Source of the DNA: Corynebacterium suicordis DSM 45110
Lineage (GTDB): Bacteria; Actinomycetota; Actinomycetes; Mycobacteriales; Mycobacteriaceae
Direction: 5' to 3'
Assembly: GCF_015351405.1 (NCBI RefSeq)
Contig: NZ_JADKMY010000002.1
Location: forward strand, 310,001 to 374,000
DNA: 64,000 nucleotides
A program made the position numbers and the translations under genes. Positions 35,786 to 47,809 of this stretch are shown piece by piece; within the stretch, counting starts at the first letter, position 1, and every line of letters starts with the position of its first letter. The notes below the pieces were generated by a model. That model was not told the origin of the DNA, did no database searches, and saw nothing but the letters and a program-made list of their open reading frames with translations.

Positions 35786-38394
35786 GATGGGTCACCTTGG
35801 CTATCAGTTTTCGAATCCACATTGGATTCCAGATCGGAGGGCTTATGCGGAGATGCACCGGCGGGCACCCTGGAGGACAACTCCTCGCGCAGTTCACTCG
35901 AGGACAACTCGGAGAGTGTGTGCGCGTGAAGGTAGCTCTGCTTGACGTACTCCAGACCAGCCACGAAAGTCACGACTGCCAGTAACCACAGGCACAGCAC
36001 GCCGAAGAGCAAGGTGCTTTGATCCTCCAGCAATTGTGCGAGGCCGGCAATCAAGACAGCTCCGGCGATACCGGCAACCGCGGTGAGGCGAAGCAGGAAT
36101 GAGTAGTTGGTTCGCATTGTCTTCCACCGCTCGTCGATCGAGTAGCGGAACGCATCCTGGTCACGCACGGCAAAGAGCACATCGCGCAAGCGGTAGCCAT
36201 GTCCCACGACTTCCACGCGATCGCTGACGATGAGCCCGCCCTTCTCCAGTTGATCGTTGACCAGCCGCATGACGTTGGCCAGACCGCGCTTGAGCAATAC
36301 GCCCACCAGATAGGCAACAAACGCCATGAGCGCCAGAATACCCAGGGACCTCACGTAGAAGTTGCCGTAGAAACCACCGATGGTTTCGCGCAGTGCATCC
36401 ACACCATAGGTAATGGGCAGCAGTGGGTGAATGAGCTGGAAGAAATCCGGAGTCATCTCAATCGGGTACAGACCCGAGGCGCCTGAGACCTGCAAGAACG
36501 CCAGCACCACGACTATGCCGCGTCCCAGGTGGCCCCACGTGGCGATCAGACTGTAGACAATCGTCAGATAACACACACCAATGAACGCGGATGTGGCAAT
36601 GAAGACAACTGGGTTCACAGTCTGCACACCGATGATGAGGTTACCGATGGACACGATGATGGCCTGACCCAGCGCGAACACGGTCAACAGCGCCAATCGA
36701 CCACGGAAGGCCTGGCCAACAGAGAGCTTCTTGAGACCCTCTTTATCCACCTCTGTGCGGAAGATGATCATCAGCATGAAGGCACCGATCCACAGCGACA
36801 GGTTAGTGAACAGCGCTGCCATACCCGATCCATAACTGCTTACGGGGTAGACCGCATGGCTGGTGACCTCGGCTGGCGTCGCCAAGAAACGGGAAATACC
36901 CACGGAATCAAGCTCGGTGACGGTATCAAGCAGGCTGCCGTCATCCGCGAACTTCAGCGCGGCCACGTCGAGGCGTGCCGTGTTGAGCCCATCAGCGGTT
37001 CCCCGGAGTTCGTTCTCGAAGTTATCGAGCACTTCGTTGGTCTTCTTGAGCTGGGCTCGCACCCCGTCCAAGAGTTCGATGGAACTGCCGATTTGGGTGC
37101 GAGTGGCACCGATGGCCCCGGAAAAGTTTCCGGCAGTGTTGTTCAACCTGTTGATCGCGGCCTGGACCTTGGGCAGGGTTTCCGACGTTGCCTTGTGCAG
37201 GGCTTGCGCAGAATTGTTTGCCTGCCCGGTGGCCTGTTCGAGCGCATCGCCCGCGCCGGCCAAGTCATTGAGCGATTGCGAGGTGTTGTTCTGCAGCGCA
37301 TCGAGGTCATTGAGAATATCCCGGTTTTGCGCGTTGCGGGACTGCAACCCGTTGAGCGCATCCTGCAATGGCTGGGCAACTCCCGGGGCAAGTGCTGCCC
37401 CTCCCAGCAATCCCTGAAGCTGATTCACGGTCTGCTCGCCCTGGCGGAGGGCATCCGAAGCATCGCGTCGGGCAGTTCCCACGGTGGAGTTCGCACGCTC
37501 CAGCTCGCCGGTCACGGTTGCCACCGCCGCGTTCGCGGAGGAGGTTCCTTCGGCGAGTGCGCCCGTTCCATCAACGAACGCACCGGAGGTTTCTGTAGCG
37601 AAGGTGGTGATCTGACCCTGCACATCGGTCATGATCGATTGGACTTGAGACAAAGATTGTTGCGCCGTGCCCAGAGAAGTATCGACCGAGCGCAGCGTGT
37701 CTTGAGCTGCGGTAATGCTAGGGTCCGCGTCCGTGATCCGCTGCTGCGTGGTGGCCAGCTCATTGCTGGCGTTATCCAGCGTGCGGGAGGTCTCGTCGAA
37801 GGCATTGACAGCATTGTTTTGGGCAGATCCCAAGCGATCTTCCAGGCGGCCACCTTGCTTCTTCAGTTCCTTGGTGACAGCATCGGCCACCTTTTCTTTG
37901 ACCACCGAGTTGATGACGGTATCCAAGCTGGTCGCGCCCTTATCCGTGATCTTCGGCGAAATCGCGGAGTCCTTCTCATTGACCCGGTAGATCAGCTCCG
38001 GCTGCGTGTAACTGCCTTCGAAAATGCCCAGGATGTCCCCGGTGAACGTGGGAGGAACCGTAATGGACGCGTAAACGTCTCCCTTCCTCACCGCCTCATC
38101 AGCTTGATCGGCATCCATGAAGGTCCAGCCCAGTTGCTGGTTTTCCTTCAGCCTGTCCACCAATTGACCGCCGACATCAAGCGGGCCGGTGAGATCAGAA
38201 CTGTCCCCCCGGTCCTCATTAACCACAGCCACCCGAATATTTTGCACATTCCCGTAAGGATCCCAGAACGCTGCAACGTTAAACCAGGAGTACAAAGCCG
38301 GGGTAAACATCACGCCAATCACGATTACCCACACTTGGGGCACCCGTAACAGGCGGGCTATGTCCCTCACAAACACGGTCCACGTTGCTTTCAC
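35782..38394 (-). CDS. YhgE/Pip-family membrane protein, first copy
   Basis: 870 residues with the same plan as its neighbour: TM1 near residues 18-45 (VWVIVIGVMFTPALYSWFNVAAFWDPYGN), extracytoplasmic N-terminal domain with VVNEDRGD and YASITVPPTF, a long alpha-helical Ala/Thr/Gln-rich stalk (~160-500), then the ABC-2-type membrane region (LFTNLSLWIGAFMLMIIF, VSGASGLYPIEMTPDFFQLIHPLLPITYGVDALRE). Two further C-terminal helices are unlike the other copy. The start is GTG at 38394 with a weak ribosome site. The two proteins may form a heteromer, which is inferred from size and coupling. Confidence 0.86.
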   Translation of the reverse strand: MKATWTVFVRDIARLLRVPQVWVIVIGVMFTPALYSWFNVAAFWDPYGNVQNIRVAVVNEDRGDSSDLTGPLDVGGQLVDRLKENQQLGWTFMDADQADEAVRKGDVYASITVPPTFTGDILGIFEGSYTQPELIYRVNEKDSAISPKITDKGATSLDTVINSVVKEKVADAVTKELKKQGGRLEDRLGSAQNNAVNAFDETSRTLDNASNELATTQQRITDADPSITAAQDTLRSVDTSLGTAQQSLSQVQSIMTDVQGQITTFATETSGAFVDGTGALAEGTSSANAAVATVTGELERANSTVGTARRDASDALRQGEQTVNQLQGLLGGAALAPGVAQPLQDALNGLQSRNAQNRDILNDLDALQNNTSQSLNDLAGAGDALEQATGQANNSAQALHKATSETLPKVQAAINRLNNTAGNFSGAIGATRTQIGSSIELLDGVRAQLKKTNEVLDNFENELRGTADGLNTARLDVAALKFADDGSLLDTVTELDSVGISRFLATPAEVTSHAVYPVSSYGSGMAALFTNLSLWIGAFMLMIIFRTEVDKEGLKKLSVGQAFRGRLALLTVFALGQAIIVSIGNLIIGVQTVNPVVFIATSAFIGVCYLTIVYSLIATWGHLGRGIVVVLAFLQVSGASGLYPIEMTPDFFQLIHPLLPITYGVDALRETIGGFYGNFYVRSLGILALMAFVAYLVGVLLKRGLANVMRLVNDQLEKGGLIVSDRVEVVGHGYRLRDVLFAVRDQDAFRYSIDERWKTMRTNYSFLLRLTAVAGIAGAVLIAGLAQLLEDQSTLLFGVLCLWLLAVVTFVAGLEYVKQSYLHAHTLSELSSSELREELSSRVPAGASPHKPSDLESNVDSKTDSQGDPS

Positions 38395-38619
38395 AAGGGA
38401 TCATGCTAGCACCTGCGGTTGCCCCCTCCGGCAAACTTAAGAATTCCCAGTTTCCGTTCTCAGTAACCAGAGAGTGCACGGATCGGCACAAATTGGCTGT
38501 TCACGCCCTCTCCCACCCAAGCCCCCTGCACGTCACCCTGATATTCGCGCAATATAAACCTTTGCTATCCAAAACAAACTAGGCTTGGTGCGTCCCGGAT
38601 CCCAACCAAGGAGAACCAC

Positions 38620-40197
38620 ATGCCAGTGACCAGTAAGCAACCGGATATCGAATCCCCACAACTCGGGCTCTTCGAACTCCTCTACGGCGATATCAATCCA
38701 GAAACCGAGAACAAGGTGGCCATCATCGATGCGGCCAGTGGCTCGGAAACCACCTACGCAGAGCTGCGTGCCTACACCGAATCAGCCGCAGGCGCCCTCT
38801 ACGATCTCGGCATCAAGCCCGGTGACGTGGTGGCACTCCACTGCCCCAATTCTCTGGCATTCGTGGTGGCCGCGCACGCTGTCTGGCGCCTCGGCGCTGT
38901 CCTGTCTCCCGTCTCCCTGCTGGCCACGGAAGACTCCATCGTCGCCCAGCTCGAGGATTGCGGCGCGTCCATGCTGCTTACAGTTGCGGCCGTGGGGGAG
39001 GCGTCGGCCAACGCCGCCAAGCAGGTTGGGGTGGAGCATGTCGTTTTTCTCGACGCCAACAACGGCCTCAAACAGTGGTTCGCTGAACGCCGCACGGCTC
39101 CCTCCGTCAATATCGACAGCGCCACCCACTTGGCAGCTCTTCCCTACTCTTCTGGCACCACTGCCCTGCCCAAGGGAGTGCAGCTGACGCACGAGAACCT
39201 GGTGATGAACGTCACGCAGGCCAAGGCCATGGGGTTGGTGAAGAAAGATGACGTGGTGTTCGGCGTGCTGCCGTTCTTCCATATCTATGGGCTGACGGCT
39301 CTGGTCAATCTCACGTTGGCCGCTGGTGCCACGCTGGTGACCTTGCCACGCTTCGAGGTGGAGAGCTTCCTGAGCGCCCACCAGCGCTACAACGTCACGT
39401 TCTCCTTCATCGCCCCACCCATCGCGGTCCTGCTGGCGAAGCACCCTGCGGTGGACAACTATGACCTCTCCTCGCTGCGTGCATTCTTCTCGGGTGCTGC
39501 CAGCTTGAACGCGGATCTCGCTGCCGCGGTGGAAAACCGCTTGGGCGTGCACATGCAGCAGGGATACGGGATGACGGAGACCTCCCCCATGACCCACATC
39601 AACATCAAGCCCGAGTATGACCGCGGAGCCATCGGCGAGGCCGTAGCCAACACCTCGCACAAATTGGTGGACCCGGAGACGCTGGCCGAGGTTGAGCTCC
39701 CGACCGGTGAAGAACTTTCCGAAGTGGGCGAGCTATGGATCCACGGCCCACAGGTAATGCGCGGTTACCTGAACCGGCCTGCGGAAACGGCCGCCACCCT
39801 GACCGATGATGGCTGGCTGCGCACGGGAGACCTCGCCGTGCAGAACGCTCAGGGTCACGTGTTCATCGTGGATCGACTCAAGGAGCTCATCAAGTACAAG
39901 GGCTACCAGGTTCCCCCGGCTGAGCTGGAAGCCGCGTTGCTCACGCACCCGAATGTGGCTGATTCAGCCGCGATCGGCGTGCAGCGCGAGGGCGAGGAAA
40001 TCCCCAAGGGATTCGTGGTTCTGCAGCCAGGCGTGGAAGCCACCGAGGAGGAAAGGGCCGCAATCATCGCTCACGTGGCCGCGCGCGTGGCTCCGTACAA
40101 GAAGATTCGCGAGCTCGAGTTCCTCGAGCAAATCCCCAAGTCCGCGACGGGCAAGATTTTGCGTCGCGAACTCAAGCAGCGCGAAACCTCCCGCTAG
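38620..40197 (+). CDS. AMP-dependent acyl-CoA synthetase/ligase (4-coumarate-CoA ligase-like)
   Basis: Activates a carboxylic acid with ATP and transfers it to CoA. 525 residues: AMP-binding motif LPYSSGTTALPKGVQLTHENL, FFHIYGLTALVN, GYGMTETSPMTHINI, GELWIHGPQVMRGYLNRPAETA, GWLRTGDLAV, DRLKELIKYKGYQVPPAELEAALL and the C-terminal catalytic lysine in PKSATGKILRREL. The order and spacing are those of the 4CL/fatty acyl ligase group; substrate is not determinable. AAGGAG lies upstream of the ATG. The 3' end overlaps convergent serB by 4 nt. Confidence 0.92.
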   Translation: MPVTSKQPDIESPQLGLFELLYGDINPETENKVAIIDAASGSETTYAELRAYTESAAGALYDLGIKPGDVVALHCPNSLAFVVAAHAVWRLGAVLSPVSLLATEDSIVAQLEDCGASMLLTVAAVGEASANAAKQVGVEHVVFLDANNGLKQWFAERRTAPSVNIDSATHLAALPYSSGTTALPKGVQLTHENLVMNVTQAKAMGLVKKDDVVFGVLPFFHIYGLTALVNLTLAAGATLVTLPRFEVESFLSAHQRYNVTFSFIAPPIAVLLAKHPAVDNYDLSSLRAFFSGAASLNADLAAAVENRLGVHMQQGYGMTETSPMTHINIKPEYDRGAIGEAVANTSHKLVDPETLAEVELPTGEELSEVGELWIHGPQVMRGYLNRPAETAATLTDDGWLRTGDLAVQNAQGHVFIVDRLKELIKYKGYQVPPAELEAALLTHPNVADSAAIGVQREGEEIPKGFVVLQPGVEATEEERAAIIAHVAARVAPYKKIRELEFLEQIPKSATGKILRRELKQRETSR

Positions 40198-41552
40198 CCC
40201 CGCAGCGGCACGCGGCGGTAGGTACCGTCGCGCAGATCCGCATCCTCGATCTCGTGGCGGGAAATTCCCAGCAGGAACAGCACCTGGTCGAGGAAGGGAT
40301 GGTTCACGGAGGCGTCCGCCACTTCCTGCAGCGCTGGCTTCGCGTTGAACGCGATGCCCAGCCCGGCGGTGGAGAGCATGTCGATGTCATTGGCTCCATC
40401 GCCCACGGCCACGGTCTGGTGCAGCTGGATTCCGTTGGACCATGCGAACTCCTTGAGGGATTCCGCCTTGGCCTTCCTATCAATCACCGGGCCAATCACC
40501 CGTCCGGTGAGCTTGCCGTCCACGATCTCCAGCGTGTTGGCGCGGGCGAAATCCAGTTCCAGCTCGCGAGCCAGTGGCTCAATCACCTGAATGAACCCGC
40601 CGGAAACCACCCCAGCCTTGTAACCCAGGCGCTTCAGCGTGCGGATGGTGGTGCGCGCACCCGGGGTGAGCTTGATGTCCCTGGCCACCTTGTCCACCAC
40701 TGAAGCATCCAAACCAGCCAGGGCTTTGACCCGTTCGTGGAGGGATTCAGCAAAGTCCAGCTCTCCGCGCATGGCCCTTTCGGTCACCGCAGCCACTTGT
40801 TCTTCCCTGCCCGCGTAGGCAGCCAGCATCTCGATGACCTCATGCTGGATGAGGGTCGAGTCGACGTCGAAACAAATCAAACGCTTTGCCCGCCGTGACA
40901 GACCCGCCCGCTCGGTGGCGATATCCACCCCGATATCGCTGGTCAATTCAGCCAGAGCCTTGCGCAGCGGCACTCCACCACCCGGGGAAGCGTCCGGCAC
41001 AGTAAGTTCCAGCTCCAGGCCGGTGACGGGGTAATCGGCGATCCCGTGGATGCTATCGATGTTCGCCCCATAATCCGCGAGCGTCTGACCAATCTGCGAG
41101 ATATGCACCGCAGTAACCGGCCGGCCAATAACCACCATCACGTGCGTGGAACGTGGGCGGGTGGATTCCAGATCCCGGTCCACCTGCACCTGCACGCCCA
41201 TTCCATAAGAGCTCAGGGTGGCCTGGAGCCCATCGCGCATGGAGTCCAGATTCTCCTTTTCGACGCCAGCCAGTGCCGCCAGGGACAGATTGCCCCGGAA
41301 GATGGATTGTTCTACGTCCAGCAGTTGCACGCTGTAGGAGGAGAGCATGCGGAAGAAGGCCGCGGTCACGCCTGGGCGGTCTGGCCCTGTGACGGTGATG
41401 AGCGCGGGGGCGAGCCCTTCACCGATGGCATCGGCTACGGTGCCGGCGAATTCTTCATCCGCGTGCAGACCCTGGGTTTCCGGGGCTGTCTGCGTGGCTG
41501 CTGTTTCCGTGGCTGCTGTCTGGGAAGAGCTGGGGGTGGATTCAGGGTTCAT
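40194..41552 (-). CDS. serB: Phosphoserine phosphatase with N-terminal ACT domains
   Basis: Last step of L-serine synthesis. 452 residues: a Thr/Ala-rich tail, tandem ACT-type regulatory domains (PALITVTGPDRPGVTAAFFRML and HVMVVIGRPVTAVHIS.., residues ~40-215), and the HAD catalytic domain with DVDSTLIQHEVIEML (nucleophile aspartate), VVSGGF and VGDGANDIDMLSTAGLGIA. The ACT repeats suggest serine feedback as in mycobacterial SerB2. ATG at 41552 has AGGACA upstream. serB-ctaD neighbourhood is conserved in corynebacteria. Confidence 0.96.
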   Translation of the reverse strand: MNPESTPSSSQTAATETAATQTAPETQGLHADEEFAGTVADAIGEGLAPALITVTGPDRPGVTAAFFRMLSSYSVQLLDVEQSIFRGNLSLAALAGVEKENLDSMRDGLQATLSSYGMGVQVQVDRDLESTRPRSTHVMVVIGRPVTAVHISQIGQTLADYGANIDSIHGIADYPVTGLELELTVPDASPGGGVPLRKALAELTSDIGVDIATERAGLSRRAKRLICFDVDSTLIQHEVIEMLAAYAGREEQVAAVTERAMRGELDFAESLHERVKALAGLDASVVDKVARDIKLTPGARTTIRTLKRLGYKAGVVSGGFIQVIEPLARELELDFARANTLEIVDGKLTGRVIGPVIDRKAKAESLKEFAWSNGIQLHQTVAVGDGANDIDMLSTAGLGIAFNAKPALQEVADASVNHPFLDQVLFLLGISRHEIEDADLRDGTYRRVPLRG

Positions 41553-41605
41553 TGTCCTGTGCTTCTGCTTGAGTGGTTGGGTCTTCTGCAAGATTACGAT
41601 ATGGC

Positions 41606-41641
41606 AAAAGCCACACCCCGCGTAGTTGGGGTGTGGCTTTT
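41606..41641. terminator. Rho-independent terminator of ctaD
   Basis: AAAAGCCACACCCC pairs perfectly with GGGGTGTGGCTTTT around an 8-nt loop, 36 bp after the ctaD stop. A T-rich flank on each strand makes it usable either way, insulating serB. Confidence 0.9.
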
Positions 41642-41676
41642 GTTTTTAAAGCACTGCAGTTGTGGACTGTGGAGCT

Positions 41677-43377
41677 TTAAAAGTGACGGCCGATGTGGGC
41701 TTCGTCGCGCATACGCTTGACCATGTGCGGGTAGTGCAGCTCGAACGCTGGGCGCTCGGAGCGGATTCGCGGCATGGTGGTGAAGTTGTGGCGTGGAGGA
41801 GGGCAAGAGGTTGCCCACTCCAGGGAGTTGCCGTAGCCCCATGGGTCATCCACGGTAACGACCTCACCGTAGCGGTAGGACTTGAACACGTTCCACAGGA
41901 ATGGCAGTACGGAAACTGCCAGGGTCAGTGCGCCGATGGTGGATACCTGGTTGTAGATGGTGAAACCGTCGGTTTCCAGGTAGTCAGCGTAACGGCGTGG
42001 CATACCCAGGTTACCCACCCAGTGCTGGATGAGGAACGTGGTGTGGAAGCCGATGAAGGTCAACCAGAAGTGCAGCTTGCCCAGCTTCTCGTCCAGCATG
42101 CGGCCGGTCATCTTCGGGAACCAGAAGTAGATTCCGGCGAAGGATGCGAAGGCCACGGTTCCGAAGAGGGTGTAGTGGAAGTGAGCAACGATGAAGTAGG
42201 TATCCGAGATGTGGAAGTCCAGTGCTGGGGAGGCCATCATGATGCCGGTCAGTCCACCAAAGAGGAAGGTGGAGAAGAAGCCCAGGGAGAAGACCATTGG
42301 GGTTTCGAAGGTCAGGCGACCCTTCCACATGGTGCCGAGCCAGTTGAAGAACTTCAGGCCGGTTGGCACAGCGATCAGGTAGGTCATGAATCCGAAGAAC
42401 GGAAGCATGACGGCGCCGGTCACGAACATGTGGTGTGCCCATACGGCCAAGGACAGTGCGGCGATGGACAAGGTTGCGAAGACCAAGCCCACGTAGCCGA
42501 ACATTGGCTTGCGGGAGAACACTGGGAAGATCTCGGACACGATGCCGAAGAACGGCAGTGCGAGGATGTACACCTCAGGGTGGCCGAAGAACCAGAACAG
42601 GTGCTGCCAGAGGATGGCGCCACCGTTGGCGGTGTCATAGATCAGGCCGCCCAGCTTGCGGTCGTAGAGCACGCCCAGTGCAGCTGCGGTCAGCAGTGGG
42701 AAGATCAGCAGAACCAGGAGGGAGGTCACCAGGATGTTCCAGGTGAAGATTGGCATGCGGAACATGGTCATGCCCGGTGCACGAAGACACAGGATGGTGG
42801 TGATCATGTTCACTGCGGAGGCGATGGTGCCCACGCCACCGACACCCACGCCGAGGATCCAGAGGTCAGAGCCCACACCTGGGGAGTGCACTGGGTTAGC
42901 CAGTGGCTGGTACATGGTCCAACCGAAGTCTGCTGCGCCACCTGGGGTGAGGAAGCCGGTCAGCATGATGATGCCGCCGGCGGTGGTCAGCCAGAAGCCC
43001 AGGGCGTTCAGACGTGGGAATGCCACGTCCGGTGCGCCGATCTGCAGTGGCATCACGTAGTTCGCGAAGCCGAAGACCATGGGGGAACCGTACAGCAGCA
43101 ACATGATGGTGCCGTGCATGGTGAACAGCTGGTTGAACTGCTCGTTTGATAGGAATTGAAGGCCTGGCTGGAACAGCTCCAGACGGATGAGCAGGGCCAT
43201 GAGGCCACCGATCAGGAAGAAGCTGAAGGACATGATCAAGTACATGATGCCCAACTGCTTATGGTCCGTCGTGGTCAGCATCATCCAGGCTTTACTGCCC
43301 AGACGACCCTGCTCGTTGAGCGGCGCTGGCCGGCTCGGGGCGACCTCACGGCCTTCCCGTGGCGCTACAGCGGTCAT
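41677..43377 (-). CDS. ctaD: Cytochrome c oxidase subunit I (aa3 type)
   Basis: Catalytic subunit of the aa3 oxidase in the bcc-aa3 supercomplex; reduces O2 in the plasma membrane. 566 residues with twelve transmembrane segments. [14 protein letters not shown] holds a haem a histidine, [13 protein letters not shown] the Cu-B/Tyr-His region, WAHHMFVTG the two Cu-B histidines, and [10 protein letters not shown] the haem a/a3 ligands. Basic C-terminal tail. GGAGGA lies 6-11 nt upstream of the ATG. The rest of the oxidase genes (ctaC, E, F) are not in the window, as usual for corynebacteria. Confidence 0.97.
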   Translation of the reverse strand: MTAVAPREGREVAPSRPAPLNEQGRLGSKAWMMLTTTDHKQLGIMYLIMSFSFFLIGGLMALLIRLELFQPGLQFLSNEQFNQLFTMHGTIMLLLYGSPMVFGFANYVMPLQIGAPDVAFPRLNALGFWLTTAGGIIMLTGFLTPGGAADFGWTMYQPLANPVHSPGVGSDLWILGVGVGGVGTIASAVNMITTILCLRAPGMTMFRMPIFTWNILVTSLLVLLIFPLLTAAALGVLYDRKLGGLIYDTANGGAILWQHLFWFFGHPEVYILALPFFGIVSEIFPVFSRKPMFGYVGLVFATLSIAALSLAVWAHHMFVTGAVMLPFFGFMTYLIAVPTGLKFFNWLGTMWKGRLTFETPMVFSLGFFSTFLFGGLTGIMMASPALDFHISDTYFIVAHFHYTLFGTVAFASFAGIYFWFPKMTGRMLDEKLGKLHFWLTFIGFHTTFLIQHWVGNLGMPRRYADYLETDGFTIYNQVSTIGALTLAVSVLPFLWNVFKSYRYGEVVTVDDPWGYGNSLEWATSCPPPRHNFTTMPRIRSERPAFELHYPHMVKRMRDEAHIGRHF

Positions 43378-43578
43378 TGACTCCTCCTGACTACGCAATG
43401 ATGTGCTCGTCGTGCACACCATTCAATGTGTTTTCCTGTCCGCTGGCTGCGACAATCGTCAATAATCGCTGACAGTGGCTGGTAATAATCTCATGTTAAT
43501 GCTTCGCGGTCGATATAAATAGTCCAACCACCTCGCGAAGCGTGGTTACACACATTTTGGGGGTGACTAAATTCGGAC

Positions 43579-44892
<1,314 letters not shown>

Positions 44893-45390
44893 ATGACTAT
44901 TAACGAGACTTTTTCCGAGCAACTGAACCAACAAGTCAGCGCCGAGCACCAAGCGGCACTGATCTACACCCAGCTTGCGTACGAGCTGGATCGTATGAGC
45001 TTCCCCGGCATGCGCGACTGGATGTTCGCTCAGGCTGGCGAAGAGCGCGAGCACGCACAGAAGTTCGCCCAGCACCTGCTGGATCGTGGAGAGCGCGTTC
45101 TGCTCACCGATATTTCTGTCCCAGAGCTGAAGATCGATTCTCCTCAGGAAGCTTTCGAGGCCTCCCTGGCTCACGAGCAGAAGGTTTCTGAGATGATCCG
45201 CGAGCTCACCCGCACCGCAGACAAGGTCGGGGACATTGATTCCCGCTCCCTGCTGAACTGGTTCCTCGACGAGCAGATCGAAGAAGAAGCCACCGTTGGT
45301 GAGATCCTGGATCGCATCAAGATCACCGGCAACGATGGCTCCGGTCTCCTGCGCATCGATGCAGAGCTGGGCACCCGCGATCCTGAGTAA
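44893..45390 (+). CDS. ftn: Ferritin
   Basis: Iron storage protein forming a 24-mer cage; oxidises Fe(II) at a di-iron site. 165 residues. Ferroxidase ligands are seen as E in QVSAEHQAALIYTQLAYELDR, then GEEREHAQKFAQHL (ExxH) and a later Glu/Gln pair in EQKVSEMIREL...FLDEQIEEEATVGEIL. ATG at 44893 aligns with family starts; no RBS is seen and TATACT ends 8 nt before it, consistent with a leaderless message. In C. glutamicum DtxR activates ftn; a plausible site is present upstream. Ends in a strong shared terminator before nrdE. Confidence 0.94.
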   Translation: MTINETFSEQLNQQVSAEHQAALIYTQLAYELDRMSFPGMRDWMFAQAGEEREHAQKFAQHLLDRGERVLLTDISVPELKIDSPQEAFEASLAHEQKVSEMIRELTRTADKVGDIDSRSLLNWFLDEQIEEEATVGEILDRIKITGNDGSGLLRIDAELGTRDPE

Positions 45391-45410
45391 ATAACTTCTC
45401 CGGAAACACC

Positions 45411-45449
45411 AAAGCCCGCCAACACCATTCTTGGTGTCGGCGGGCTTTT
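45411..45449. terminator. Bidirectional terminator between ftn and nrdE
   Basis: AAAGCCCGCC pairs with GGCGGGCTTT, with the inner pairs ACACC/GGTGT extending the stem. Placed between two convergent genes and usable in both directions. Confidence 0.9.
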
Positions 45450-45535
45450 CCGCGTCTCGAGGGGCAACCCCCCCAAGGCACAAACCCCCGGGCGGGAGCT
45501 CGAGTCAGAGCGCCGGGCTCAAGCTCGAGTCAAAG

Positions 45536-47698
45536 CTAGAGCATGCAGCTCACGCAGCCCTCTACCTCAGTGCCCATCAGCGCGGTCTGGCGCAGACGGA
45601 TGTAGTAGATGGTCTTGATGCCCTTGCGCCATGCGTAGATCTGCGCGCGGTTGATATCGCGCGTGGTGGCGGTGTCCTTGAAGAACAGCGTCAGGGAGAG
45701 TCCCTGGTCCACGTACTTGGTGGCTACCGCGTAGGTGTCGATGATCTTCTCGTAACCGATCTCATACGCATCCTGGTAGTAATCCAGGTTTTCGTTGGTC
45801 ATGTACGGAGCTGGGTAGTACACACGACCAATCTTGCCCTCCTTGCGAATCTCGATCTTCGAGGCGATCGGGTGGATCGAGGACGTGGAGTTGTTGATGT
45901 AGGAGATCGATCCGGTGGGAGGAACTGCCTGCAGGTTGCGGTTGTACAGGCCGTGCTTCTGCACGGATGCGCGCAGCTCATCCCATGCCTGCTGGTCAGG
46001 GATCTGCACGGTGGAGTTCTGGAAAATCTCCTTGACCCGCTCAGTGGTGGGCTGGAAGTCCGCAACGTTGTAGCGATCGAAGAATTCCCCGGTGGCGTAC
46101 TCGGAGTTTTCGAAGTTAGTGAACTTCTCTCCACGCTCTGCGGCGATCTTGTTGGAGGATTTGATGGCCTCGAACATCACGGCTGCGAAGTAGACGTTGG
46201 TGAAGTCCAGGGCTTCTTCTGATCCGTAGTGGATGTGCTCGCGGCCCAAGTAGCCGTGCAGGTTCATCTGACCCAGGCCGATGGCGTGGGAGTTGTTGTT
46301 TCCCTGGCGGATAGAAGGCACGGAATCGATGCTGGTCTGGTCAGCCACTGCGGTCAGGCCGCGGATGGCGGTATCGATAGTGCGGGAGAAGTCCTCGGAA
46401 TCCATCGCGCGGGCGATGTTCATGGAGCCCAGGTTGCAGGAGATGTCATCGCCCACGGTGTCATAGGTCAGGTCGTCGTTAAATACGGACGGGGTGGAGA
46501 CCTGCAGGATTTCCGAGCACAAGTTGGAGTGCGTGATGCGGCCTTCGATCGGGTTGGCCTTGTTCACGGTGTCCTCGAACATGATGTACGGGTAACCGGA
46601 CTCGAACTGGATCTCTGCCAGGGTCTGGAAGAACTGGCGCGCGTTGATCTTCTTCTTGGAGATGCGTGGGTCTTCCACCATCTCTTCGTAGTGCTCGGTC
46701 ACGGAAACATCCGCGAAAGGCTTGCCGTAGATGCGCTCCACGTCGTATGGGGAGAACAGGTACATGTCATCGTTGCGACGTGCCAGCTCAAAGGTGATAT
46801 CCGGGATGACCACGCCCAGGGAGAGCGTCTTGATGCGGATCTTCTCATCTGCGTTCTCGCGCTTGGTATCCAGGAAGCGCAGGATATCTGGGTGGTGCGC
46901 GTGCAGGTACACCGCTCCGGCGCCCTGGCGGGCACCCAGCTGGTTGGCATAGCTGAAGGCATCTTCCAGCAGCTTCATCACGGGGATCACGCCGGAAGAC
47001 TGGTTTTCGATGTGCTTAATCGGCGCACCGTGCTCGCGGATATTGGAGAGCAGCAGGGCCACACCGCCGCCGCGCTTGGAAAGCTGTAGCGCGGAGTTGA
47101 TGGAGCGGCCGATGGACTCCATGTTGTCCTCAACACGCAGCAAGAAACAGGACACGGGCTCACCGCGTTGGGCTTTGCCGATGTTGAGGAAGGTAGGCGT
47201 CGCCGGCTGGAAACGACCATCGATGATTTCATCAACCAGGGCCTCAGCCAGGGTGCGATCGCCATCCGCCAGACCCAGCGCGACCATGGACACACGGTCC
47301 TCAAAGCGCTCGAGGTAACGGCGGCCATCAAAGGTCTTCAGGGTGTAAGAAGTGTAGTACTTGTACGCACCGAGGAAGCTCTGGAAGCGGAACTTCTTGG
47401 CATATGCGCGCTTGAACAGGGATTTCACGAAGGGGAAATCGTACTTTTCCAGCACGGCTGGATCGTAGTACTTGTTCTCCACGAGGTAATCGATCTTCTC
47501 TTCCAGGTCGTGGAAGTAGACCGTGTTCTGGTTGACGTGCTGCAGGAAGAACTGGTTCGCGGCCTCGCGGTCCTTCTCAAACTGGATGTGACCCTGCTCG
47601 TCATAGAGGTTGAGCATCGCGTTGAGCGCGTGGTAATCCATTTGTTCGGTCGGGCTCACGGGCTCCGCCACGGTTTTTCCTAATTCAGTGCTTGTCAT
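45536..47698 (-). CDS. nrdE: Ribonucleotide reductase class Ib, alpha subunit
   Basis: Catalytic subunit reducing ribonucleoside diphosphates to deoxy forms. 720 residues: [71 protein letters not shown] (active-site cysteine), [16 protein letters not shown] (radical loop: Asn, Cys, Glu), [10 protein letters not shown], and [15 protein letters not shown] with the C-terminal CxxC reduced by NrdH. ATG at 47698 has AGGAG 13 nt upstream and aligns with C. glutamicum NrdE; a second ATG at 47743 would add 15 residues. Downstream of nrdI by 112 bp. Confidence 0.97.
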   Translation of the reverse strand: MTSTELGKTVAEPVSPTEQMDYHALNAMLNLYDEQGHIQFEKDREAANQFFLQHVNQNTVYFHDLEEKIDYLVENKYYDPAVLEKYDFPFVKSLFKRAYAKKFRFQSFLGAYKYYTSYTLKTFDGRRYLERFEDRVSMVALGLADGDRTLAEALVDEIIDGRFQPATPTFLNIGKAQRGEPVSCFLLRVEDNMESIGRSINSALQLSKRGGGVALLLSNIREHGAPIKHIENQSSGVIPVMKLLEDAFSYANQLGARQGAGAVYLHAHHPDILRFLDTKRENADEKIRIKTLSLGVVIPDITFELARRNDDMYLFSPYDVERIYGKPFADVSVTEHYEEMVEDPRISKKKINARQFFQTLAEIQFESGYPYIMFEDTVNKANPIEGRITHSNLCSEILQVSTPSVFNDDLTYDTVGDDISCNLGSMNIARAMDSEDFSRTIDTAIRGLTAVADQTSIDSVPSIRQGNNNSHAIGLGQMNLHGYLGREHIHYGSEEALDFTNVYFAAVMFEAIKSSNKIAAERGEKFTNFENSEYATGEFFDRYNVADFQPTTERVKEIFQNSTVQIPDQQAWDELRASVQKHGLYNRNLQAVPPTGSISYINNSTSSIHPIASKIEIRKEGKIGRVYYPAPYMTNENLDYYQDAYEIGYEKIIDTYAVATKYVDQGLSLTLFFKDTATTRDINRAQIYAWRKGIKTIYYIRLRQTALMGTEVEGCVSCML

Positions 47699-47809
47699 CC
47701 CAGAATTCTCCTGCTTGTGTTTCATTTTTCGGCGCTTCGCCATGGTGGCGGGCCACGTCTGTCACGGGCATCTGTAGTTCTATCGAACCACGGGCTGTTC
47801 TATTTCATG

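Noticed and set aside
36529..38349. Open frame of 606 codons on the + strand
   Set aside because: Antisense to the first YhgE/Pip gene, whose protein is clearly real; arginine- and glycine-rich with no domain.
41662..43149. Open frame of 495 codons on the + strand
   Set aside because: It is antisense to ctaD throughout; composition (His, Glu, Gly-rich) is typical of a shadow frame and no domain is recognisable.
45497..45540. Direct repeat AGCTCGAGTCA before the nrdE stop
   Set aside because: Two copies only, short, with no associated structure.
46229..47089. 286-codon + strand frame opposite nrdE
   Set aside because: Antisense to a certain gene; no motifs.
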